Assembly: GCA_017501175.1 (NCBI GenBank)
Contig: JAFVXK010000005.1
Location: 1-40,082 of the forward strand
Source of the DNA: Clostridia bacterium
GTDB taxonomy: Bacteria; Bacillota_A; Clostridia; Oscillospirales; CAG-272
Reading direction: 5' to 3'
DNA: 40,082 nucleotides
Part shown: piece by piece, positions 25,317-32,416 of the stretch
Layout: each line of letters opens with the position of its first letter
Position numbering within the stretch: position 1 is the first letter of the stretch
Translations under genes and position numbers: made by a program
Notes under the pieces: model-generated
Told to the model about the DNA's origin: nothing
Seen by the model: only the letters and a program-made list of their open reading frames with translations
The model's database searches: none

Positions 25317-27641
25317 ATGAAATTTTCAAAGATTTTCGTCAGCGAGTGTATTGAAAGAAGCTCGTTTAAAAATCACGTCCGAAACCCTATCTTCAGAAAA
25401 AGCTTCGAGCTTAAGGAAAGCGTCAATCGAGCCGAAATTACCGTTTCGGGACTCGGATTTTACGACCTTTACGTAAACGGCAAGAAAATAACCAAGGGCT
25501 ACCTCGCTCCCTACATATCAAACCCGAACCACATCGTATATTACGATAATTACGATATTTCCTCTTACTTAAAGGTGGGAGAAAACGTTATCGGCATTAT
25601 GCTCGGCGACGGCTTTATCAATAGCAAGACTTGCATTTGGAGCTTTAACGAAAACGTCTTTAATTCCGCGCCGAAAATGGCTGTTTCGGTTGAGGTTTCG
25701 TCGGGTGGCGCGACCTTGGAATTCGAGGCCGACGACTTCGTTTGCAAAAAGGGTGCTTATACCTTCAACTGCTTGCGCTCGGGCGTATTCTTCGATAACC
25801 GCCTCTATGAGAAGGGCTGGAATGACGTTGGCTTTGTCGAAGAGGGGTGGCACGCGCCAATCCTCGTTCCCCGTCCCTCCGGCAAGCCCAAGCTTTGCGA
25901 TGCTGAACCGATAAGGGTTACAAGAGAGATTAAGCCGGTTAAGATTTATCGAGGCAAGCTCTCGCCCTACGTAGAGCGCGTGGGCGTAGCCGCTATGATA
26001 GAAAAAGAGGGAATAGAGCGCGACTTTCACGACAGAGAAAACGGCTACGTCTTCGATTTTGGTGAAAACAACGCGGGTATTTTCTGCCTTAAAATCAAGG
26101 GTGAGCGCGGTCAGGTCGTTGACATTCAGTGCAGCGAAAGAATTACTCCCGAAGGTGAGGTTGACTACAACAACGTCCACTACTATCCCGACGGATACAG
26201 CCAGAGAGATAAATACACGCTGAGCGGCGAGGGCGTCGAGATTTTTGAGCCGCAGTTCACCTATCACGGTTACAGATATTTGTACGTCACGGGAATTACC
26301 GAGGAGCAGGCAACCGAGGACCTTTTAACCTACCTTGTAATGAGCTCCGACCTTAAGAGGACGGGCGGATTTGATTGCAGCGACGAAATGGTTAACAAAA
26401 TTATAGCTGCGGCACAAAGAAGCGACATTTCCAACTTCTACTATTTCCCCAACGACTGCCCCCACAGAGAGAAAAACGGTTGGACGGGCGACGCCTCGAT
26501 TTCGAGTGAGCATATGATGATGACGCTCGACTGCGAGCGTAGCTTTGAGGAGTGGCTCAACAATATTCGCTTGGCTCAGGGAGAGGACGGAATTATACCA
26601 GGTGTTGTTCCTACCGATACGTTTGGATATACCTGGGGTAACGGTCCTACTTGGGACAGCGTGCTTTTCAATTTGCCCTTCTATCTCTTCAAGTACAGAG
26701 GAAACGTTAAGGTCATTCGCGACAACGCTCACGCAATGCTCAGGTATCTTGAATATATCAGCCGAAAGCGCGACAGACGCGGTCTTGTCGAATACGGTCT
26801 TGGCGACTGGGTTCCCGTAGGACGAAAGAACGCGGACGATTTTGAAGCTCCGCTCGGTCTTACCGACTCGGTTATGGTGGTTGATATATGCCGAAAGGCA
26901 GAGGTGATGTTCGATGCTATTGGCTTCACTCTTCACAAGGAATTTGCTAAAAAGCTCGGCGTTGAGGTGCTCGAGGCTATAAGAAAAGAATACATCAACT
27001 TCAGCACTATGACGGTCAAGAGCGAGTGCCAGAGCGCGCAGGCTCTCTCGATTTTCTATGAGATTTTCACAGAGAGCGAAAGAAAGCTCGCAACCGACAG
27101 ACTTGTCGAAATCATCGAGCGCGACGGCAAATTCTTCACGGTTGGCTTTATCGGACTGCGCACGATGTTCCACGTTTTAGCAAACGCAGGCTACGCCGAC
27201 CTCGCGCATTATATGATTACGCGCGAGGAGTTCCCGTCCTACGCATATCATATCAATTCGGGCGAAACAACTCTGCCCGAGGTGTTTAAGACAACCCTTA
27301 ACGACAAAGAATGCCGTGATTCAAAGAATCATCACTTCCTCGGCGACGTTACAAACTGGTATATCAGATGCGTTGCAGGTCTTGACGTTGCCACTCACGA
27401 CAGAGTGAATATTAAGCCTCACTTCATTTCGGCTCTTGATTTTGCCGAGGCTTACTACGATTTGCCGAGCGGAAGAGTCTTTGTAAGATGGGAACGCGTG
27501 GACGGCGGGGTTTCCGTAACCGTTGACGCCCCCGACGGAGTTCTTTGCGAGGTCGAGCTTGAGAGCGGTTATTGGTTTGAGGACACAAAGCGCAGCTACT
27601 TTGACGGAAACAAATGTAAAAAAATCGCCGTAAAGCGCTAA
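25317..27641 (+). CDS. Alpha-L-rhamnosidase, GH78
   Basis: This 774-residue enzyme has the GH78 architecture: an N-terminal beta-sandwich (GFYDLYVNGKKI, GYLAPYISNPNHIVYYDNYD, GENVIGIMLGDGF), a second beta domain ending FEPQFTYHGYRYLYVTG, the (alpha/alpha)6 catalytic barrel beginning SNFYYFPNDCPHREKNGWTG near residues 371-390, and a C-terminal beta domain (YYDLPSGRVFVRWERVDGG). It should release terminal L-rhamnose from glycans or glycosides. No signal peptide is present, so it acts in the cytoplasm on imported oligosaccharides. CGGAGC precedes the ATG. No rhamnose catabolism genes are adjacent. Confidence 0.92.
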   Translation: MKFSKIFVSECIERSSFKNHVRNPIFRKSFELKESVNRAEITVSGLGFYDLYVNGKKITKGYLAPYISNPNHIVYYDNYDISSYLKVGENVIGIMLGDGFINSKTCIWSFNENVFNSAPKMAVSVEVSSGGATLEFEADDFVCKKGAYTFNCLRSGVFFDNRLYEKGWNDVGFVEEGWHAPILVPRPSGKPKLCDAEPIRVTREIKPVKIYRGKLSPYVERVGVAAMIEKEGIERDFHDRENGYVFDFGENNAGIFCLKIKGERGQVVDIQCSERITPEGEVDYNNVHYYPDGYSQRDKYTLSGEGVEIFEPQFTYHGYRYLYVTGITEEQATEDLLTYLVMSSDLKRTGGFDCSDEMVNKIIAAAQRSDISNFYYFPNDCPHREKNGWTGDASISSEHMMMTLDCERSFEEWLNNIRLAQGEDGIIPGVVPTDTFGYTWGNGPTWDSVLFNLPFYLFKYRGNVKVIRDNAHAMLRYLEYISRKRDRRGLVEYGLGDWVPVGRKNADDFEAPLGLTDSVMVVDICRKAEVMFDAIGFTLHKEFAKKLGVEVLEAIRKEYINFSTMTVKSECQSAQALSIFYEIFTESERKLATDRLVEIIERDGKFFTVGFIGLRTMFHVLANAGYADLAHYMITREEFPSYAYHINSGETTLPEVFKTTLNDKECRDSKNHHFLGDVTNWYIRCVAGLDVATHDRVNIKPHFISALDFAEAYYDLPSGRVFVRWERVDGGVSVTVDAPDGVLCEVELESGYWFEDTKRSYFDGNKCKKIAVKR

Positions 27642-27672
27642 AGAGTGAAAACGGCGCGAATAAGTAAAAAGA

Positions 27673-27703
27673 AGAGCATAGACGCGGTGTGCGTCTATGC
27701 TCT
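27673..27703. terminator. Bidirectional terminator
   Basis: AGAGCATAGACGC (27673-27685) pairs with GCGTCTATGCTCT (27691-27703), loop GGTGT, with TTTT after it. It closes the rhamnosidase gene and the convergent fusion gene. Confidence 0.9.
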
Positions 27704-27728
27704 TTTGCCGTGGTGAATTTGATTTTGA

Positions 27729-30242
27729 TTACTTTTTGCCGGGGCCTGCGGTATCTGCGCCGTCGCCGATAAGTCCAAGACGCTTCGCAGCGTCGGTACG
27801 CATTTTGTACTTGAGTACCTTTCCTGCCGCGTTCATCGGGAAGCTGTCAACAAACTCGATATATTTCGGCACTTTATGACGAGCCATACTTGCCTTGATA
27901 TATTCGGTCATTTCCTCGACTGTGACGCTGCCCGGCTCCTTGAGAATTATGCACGCCATAATTTCCTCGCCGTACTTTTTGTCGGGTACGCCGATAACCT
28001 GAACGTCCTTCGTTGCGGGGTGAGTATAGATAAACTCCTCAATTTCCTTGGGGTAGATGTTCTCGCCGCCGCGGATTATCATATCCTTTAGGCGTCCTGT
28101 GATGCGGTAGTTGCCATCTTCGTCACAGGAGGCAAGGTCGCCCGAGTGAAGCCAGCCGTCAGCATCTATCGTATCCTTCGTTGCGTCGGGCATCTTGTAG
28201 TAGCCCTTCATCGTGTTGTAGCCCTTGGCGCAGAATTCTCCGTTAACGCCGGGTCCAACCTCATTGCCGGTTTCGGGGTCAACTATCTTGCAACGTACGT
28301 GGGGGAACGCATAACCAACCGTTTCGGTACGAACCTCAAGAGAGTCGGTCCAAGAGCTCATAGTGTTACCCGGAGCGCACTCGGTCTGACCGTAAACGCT
28401 GACGATACCGCGCATATTCATCTCGTCGGGGCGAGCGGCACGGCGCATAAGCTCAGGGGGACAGCCCGAGCCCGCCATAATACCCGTTCTCATATGCGAG
28501 AAGTCGGTAGAGCGGTAATTCGGGTGGTTGAACATCGCAATAAACATCGTCGGAACGCCGTTAAAGCAGGTGATTTTCTCCTGATTTATGCAGGCGAGAG
28601 AGGATTTTGCCGAGAAATAGGGCATCGGACACATAGTAGTTCCGTGCGTCATCGATGAGGTCATCGAGAGCGTCATTCCAAAACAATGGAACATAGGAAC
28701 GTGAATCATCATACGGTCTGCCGTTGACAGTCCCATTCGGTCACCGATACACTTACCATTGTTGACGACGTTGTAGTGGGTAAGCATAACACCCTTGGGA
28801 AATCCGGTTGTACCCGAGGTGTACTGCATATTGCAGACGTCGCTCGGACGAACAGCCGCCGCCATGCGTGCGACCTGCTCTTTGCTTACAAGCTTGTAGC
28901 GAGCCATAGCCTCGTCAAAATTAAGACAGCCGGGCTGGTCAAAGCCGACGGTGATAACGTTTCTGAGGAAAGGAAGCTTCTTGCAGTGCAGGGGTTCGCC
29001 GGGGACGGCTTCCTTGATTTCGGGGCAGAGCTCGTTTATGATTTCCTTGTAATTCGAGTCAAGACAGCTCTCAATCATAACGAGAGTGTGGGTGTCCGAC
29101 TGACGAAGCAGATATTCCGCCTCGTGAATCTTGTATGCCGTGTTTACGGTAACGAGAACCGCACCGATTTTAGTCGTAGCCCAGAACGTAATGTACCACG
29201 CAGGGAGGTTGGTTGCCCAGACGGCAACCTTTGAGCCTGCCTTGACACCGAGCGAAACCAGCGCTCTTGCAAAGCGGTCAACGTCCTCGCGGAACTCTGC
29301 GTAGGTACGCGTGTAATCAAGAGTGGTGTATTTGAAGCAATACTGGTCGGGGAATTCCTCGGCAACGCGATCAAGCACCTCGGAGAATGTAAGGTCGATG
29401 AGCTCGTCCTTTTTCCAGACGTACTGTCCTGTGCCGTCGTGATTGAAGTAAAGGCTCTTCTTCATATCGCGGGTGGAATGGAATCTCGACATATAGTTAA
29501 CGAAATGAGGGAAAATGATTTCGGGGTCCTGAAGGTCGCCTAGCCACTCGGGCTTCCATTCGAGTGAGATAAATGCGTCGTAGTTGACGGAGGAAAGAGC
29601 GCGCATCACGTCAACGATAGGCATCGTGCCCTCGCCGATGAGCTGATAATTACCGCTGTCGTCGGAGTCGCGCAGATGAACGTGGCAAACGTACGAGCCG
29701 AGGTTTTTGATTGTATCGTCACCCGACTCGCCGTTGTCGCGGTAGGGGTGATGAACGTCCCAGAGAGCCGCCAGTCTGTCGCTCGCAAATCTGTCGAGCA
29801 TAGCGCGAAGCCTTGCCGTGTCGGAGTAAATTCCGCTGGTCTTGACTAAAACCGTGACTTCCTTTGCCTCCGCCACGGGAAGAAGCCTCTCAAGAGCCGA
29901 GTACACCGCCTCTTCATTGTCGGTCAGAGCGCATACGACGACGTACGGCACTCTCGCATCGCTTGCTACGTCGATAAGATTGAGAGCCGCCTCAACCGCC
30001 GAGCCGTCGGAGGAAATATCAAGAGATGTATCAAAGCAGGGTATAGAAAGACGCTTTTCGCGCAAGAGTCTTGCCGTTGCAGCCGTGTTGTATTTGTGGA
30101 AAGGGCCGCCCTTATCCATAAGCGGATCAAATTGCGTGAGATTATAGACCTCTACACCGGCAAATCCCATATCAATTGCGGTGTCGAGCATCTCATCGAA
30201 GGAAAGTCCCGACCAGCCGCGTGTTGAAAAGGAGAGTTTCAT
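27729..30242 (-). CDS. Fusion: xylose-isomerase-like TIM barrel + AMP-forming acyl-CoA synthetase
   Basis: This 837-residue protein joins two full domains. Residues about 1-252 are an AP-endonuclease-2/xylose-isomerase-like TIM barrel (MKLSFSTRGWSGLSFDEML, MGFAGVEVYNLTQFDP, ALWDVHHPYRDNGESGD, HVHLRDSDDSGNYQLIGEGT, FISLEWKPEW), with Asp, His and Glu at the usual metal-binding strand ends. Residues about 270-837 are an acyl-CoA synthetase: YTSGTTGFPKG near 473-483, VYGQTECAPGNT, HSGDLASCDEDGNYRITGR, IIRGGENIYPKEIEEF and the catalytic lysine K808 in NAAGKVLKYK. The ATG overlaps the upstream LeuA-like stop by four bases. No frame break at the junction, so the fusion looks real. Substrates of both halves are unknown. 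Confidence 0.88.
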   Translation of the reverse strand: MKLSFSTRGWSGLSFDEMLDTAIDMGFAGVEVYNLTQFDPLMDKGGPFHKYNTAATARLLREKRLSIPCFDTSLDISSDGSAVEAALNLIDVASDARVPYVVVCALTDNEEAVYSALERLLPVAEAKEVTVLVKTSGIYSDTARLRAMLDRFASDRLAALWDVHHPYRDNGESGDDTIKNLGSYVCHVHLRDSDDSGNYQLIGEGTMPIVDVMRALSSVNYDAFISLEWKPEWLGDLQDPEIIFPHFVNYMSRFHSTRDMKKSLYFNHDGTGQYVWKKDELIDLTFSEVLDRVAEEFPDQYCFKYTTLDYTRTYAEFREDVDRFARALVSLGVKAGSKVAVWATNLPAWYITFWATTKIGAVLVTVNTAYKIHEAEYLLRQSDTHTLVMIESCLDSNYKEIINELCPEIKEAVPGEPLHCKKLPFLRNVITVGFDQPGCLNFDEAMARYKLVSKEQVARMAAAVRPSDVCNMQYTSGTTGFPKGVMLTHYNVVNNGKCIGDRMGLSTADRMMIHVPMFHCFGMTLSMTSSMTHGTTMCPMPYFSAKSSLACINQEKITCFNGVPTMFIAMFNHPNYRSTDFSHMRTGIMAGSGCPPELMRRAARPDEMNMRGIVSVYGQTECAPGNTMSSWTDSLEVRTETVGYAFPHVRCKIVDPETGNEVGPGVNGEFCAKGYNTMKGYYKMPDATKDTIDADGWLHSGDLASCDEDGNYRITGRLKDMIIRGGENIYPKEIEEFIYTHPATKDVQVIGVPDKKYGEEIMACIILKEPGSVTVEEMTEYIKASMARHKVPKYIEFVDSFPMNAAGKVLKYKMRTDAAKRLGLIGDGADTAGPGKK

Positions 30243-31648
30243 TCAATTTCCTCCTCGTAGATTATTTTGTTGAGAGCGCTGAGGTATGCTCGAATGCCCG
30301 CGCCGACGATGTCTGTGGAAATTCCCCGTCCGGAGTAAACCTTACTGCCCGAGCGAAGCTTGACTACGGTCTGTCCCATAGCCTCACGGCCCTCGGTTAC
30401 CGCTTGAAGCTGGAAGTCATCAAGCTCGTAGTGACAGCCGGTAATCTTCTCGATAGCCTGGAATGCCGCATCAATAGAGCCGTCACCGATATAAACGCCC
30501 TCTACCGACTGACCGTTTTTCGAAAGCTTGATGTGAGCGGTTGCCGAAATAGTGTTTCCCGAGGTGATAACGTAGGTGTCGAGCTTGTAGGTTTCGGGAA
30601 CCTGCATAGCGTAGGAGGCAATGATGGCGTCGAGCTCCTTTGCACTTACTCTTTCCTTTTTGTCTGCAATCTGGCGGAAGGCTGAATAAACCCTTGCGAC
30701 GTCCTCTTCGGAAAGGTCGTAGCCGAGCTTCGTTACCACGCCTGAAACAGCCTCGGGGGTGTCGTGAGCGTTGAGGAATATACCGTCGTTTTCAGCACCC
30801 GAGGTGATTGCGGTCAGCGCCTTGCCCTTGCCGTATTGGCAAAGGTCGGTTATCTGCTCAACTATTCTCGAGAGCTGGGTTACGCTGATTTTCGAAGTGG
30901 CGTCAAGAGCGTCGGACTTCTCCGAAATGATTCTCGCAACGCTTGAAAGAGATACGGCGTCAATGACGTAGGAAGCGGCGCTAATTTGACACGCCCCCCC
31001 TGCAATCGCCGCAACCGCACACGCATCTGCAAGAGAAATATTGCTCGAGCAGCCAACGCCGAGCGTGACGTCCTTGAGGGTGGGAATAGCATCGTACTGC
31101 GCCTTTATGAAGTCGGAAAAATCAGCGGGAAGCATAGCTCCGGCGGTGTCGCAAAGCGTTACCGTCATAGCACCCGCGCCGATAGCCGCCTCGATAGCTG
31201 CAGTGAGAAAATCCTGCTCGCTTCTCGTTGCGTCAACCATTACAAGCTCAACGTCAGGGCAGAGCGCACGGCAGGCGGAAACGGTGCTCTTGATAGCCGC
31301 AAGCATTGCGTCGGGCTTCATGTGATAGAGGTACTCAATCTGCACGGCGCTTGCGGGAGCGCATACCTGAAGCCTCGGGTGCTTTGCTTCGCAAAGAGCA
31401 GACCAGACTCTCTCGACGCTCTCGCTGTTAAGCTCAACGGGAACTGCGATGCCGCTGTCGTTTACTGCGGCGGCAATAGCCTTAATCTGCAATGAGTCAA
31501 TACGTGCATTCTTTATGCCGTCAAGCTCGATAAAATCGACACCGAGCCTGTCAAGTAGCTTGGATAATTCTATTTTTTCCTTAAAGGATAGCTGGAAATT
31601 CTCCGATGACTGCTTCATCGTTAAATCGCTGAATTTGATTTGTTTCAT
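30239..31648 (-). CDS. Degenerate LeuA-like protein with intact regulatory domain
   Basis: This 469-residue protein aligns with 2-isopropylmalate/citramalate synthases over its length, but key residues are missing. The family start DTTLRDGEQ reads SDLTMKQSSE (residues 7-16), losing the Arg and the metal-binding Asp. The metal-ligand motif HCHNDLGLA reads GCSSNISLA (199-207), losing both His. DATRSEQDFL (139-148) and CDTAG (166-170) are kept. The C-terminal LeuA allosteric domain (about 350-469) is well preserved: GDGSIDAAFQAIE, LQAVTEG and GRGISTDIVGAG. Claisen condensation therefore seems unlikely; a leucine-sensing or scaffold role is possible. GAAAGGAG precedes the ATG and a T-box leader lies upstream. 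Confidence 0.85.
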   Translation of the reverse strand: MKQIKFSDLTMKQSSENFQLSFKEKIELSKLLDRLGVDFIELDGIKNARIDSLQIKAIAAAVNDSGIAVPVELNSESVERVWSALCEAKHPRLQVCAPASAVQIEYLYHMKPDAMLAAIKSTVSACRALCPDVELVMVDATRSEQDFLTAAIEAAIGAGAMTVTLCDTAGAMLPADFSDFIKAQYDAIPTLKDVTLGVGCSSNISLADACAVAAIAGGACQISAASYVIDAVSLSSVARIISEKSDALDATSKISVTQLSRIVEQITDLCQYGKGKALTAITSGAENDGIFLNAHDTPEAVSGVVTKLGYDLSEEDVARVYSAFRQIADKKERVSAKELDAIIASYAMQVPETYKLDTYVITSGNTISATAHIKLSKNGQSVEGVYIGDGSIDAAFQAIEKITGCHYELDDFQLQAVTEGREAMGQTVVKLRSGSKVYSGRGISTDIVGAGIRAYLSALNKIIYEEEIE

Positions 31649-31667
31649 GGTTTTTCTCCTTTCAAAT

Positions 31668-31930
31668 AAAAAGCCCCGAAGCCAACACGGCTTCAGGGAC
31701 GAAATAGATTCGCGGTACCACCCTGATTATCCCCTATCAAAAGGGAAATCACTCAAAGACTCCAAGCAGAGTCCTGCCCTGTAACGGGGGCATCCGTGTC
31801 TCATTACTTACTTTCGCTTTGACGAGACCGACTCGGGAAGGAGAACATCCAAACCGTTTGCACCGACTCGCACCAAGTGTCGGCTCTCTGTGGCATCTGG
31901 TAAGGACGTATTTTCCGTCAATGTCTTTCA
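31668..31930 (-). promoter_or_regulatory. T-box leader (tRNA-sensing riboswitch), possibly leucine-specific
   Basis: On the minus strand the T-box core AGGGTGGTACCGCG is at 31711-31724, and stem I has the AGAGAG bulge and GGTGCGAG distal loop (about 31865-31890). The terminator pairs GGCTTCAGGG (31689-31698, plus-strand reading) with CCCCGAAGCC (31674-31683), followed on the minus strand by a T run at 31668-31672. My hand folding of stem I leaves TCTCC in the specifier loop, so CTC (Leu) is the favoured codon, with TCT/TCC (Ser) possible. Uncharged tRNA should allow read-through into the LeuA-like and fusion genes. Confidence 0.93.
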
Positions 31931-31950
31931 AAATTATCTATAATGAGTAT

Positions 31951-31979
31951 ATTTAACCATAAAGAAACGCTTTTGTCAA
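31951..31979 (-). promoter_or_regulatory. Promoter of the T-box operon
   Basis: On the minus strand TTGACA (31974-31979), 17 bases, TTAAAT (31951-31956). Confidence 0.72.
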
Positions 31980-32073
31980 GAGAAAAATCGCAAAAATGCA
32001 AAAAAATAACATAATATCCTAAAAAAACATCTGATTTGTGCGCAAATTTGTTGATTTTTTCGAGAAAAAAGGT

Positions 32074-32245
32074 TTGACATTTGCAAACGAAAGTGGTAAA
32101 TTTATAAATAGGTAGGAAAGCACGGCAAATCAACCTGAACAAAGGACGGATCGCCGTATGAGGCTTGAAAAGGATGTTGACTTGGAAATCAATGATAAAC
32201 AGGCTTTAAAAACGATCCTTTAAGCAATAATTTACTCAAATCTAT
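32074..32245 (+). other. Upstream promoter with an unexplained short transcribed region
   Basis: TTGACA (32074-32079), 17 bases, TAAATT (32097-32102) should start a transcript near 32109. The next 130 bases can fold: ACGGC pairs with GCCGT (32153-32157), and GGATCG (32147-32152) with CGATCC (32213-32218). A possible 21-residue reading frame, MRLEKDVDLEINDKQALKTI plus L, runs from 32158 to 32223 with AAAGGA 11 bases upstream. It could be a leader RNA, small RNA or small gene; I match no known riboswitch class. Confidence 0.4.
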
Positions 32246-32274
32246 TGACAAATGCAGCTGAATTTTAGTATAAT
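32245..32274 (+). promoter_or_regulatory. Main promoter of the HTH-cupin-synthetase operon
   Basis: TTGACA (32245-32250), 18 bases, TATAAT (32269-32274). It leaves a leader of about 135 bases, in which I see no clear regulatory element. Confidence 0.85.
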
Positions 32275-32416
32275 ATATTTTATAATACGCGAATTATCAC
32301 TTTAAGGAAGGAAAAAAAAGGTCCTTTTGTAGTAAAAGCGCGATAAATTTTCTTCACGGCAGAAAAACGGCGAAGCGTGTCGAATAAACTGCCCGATAGT
32401 CAGAATGAGGTGCAAT

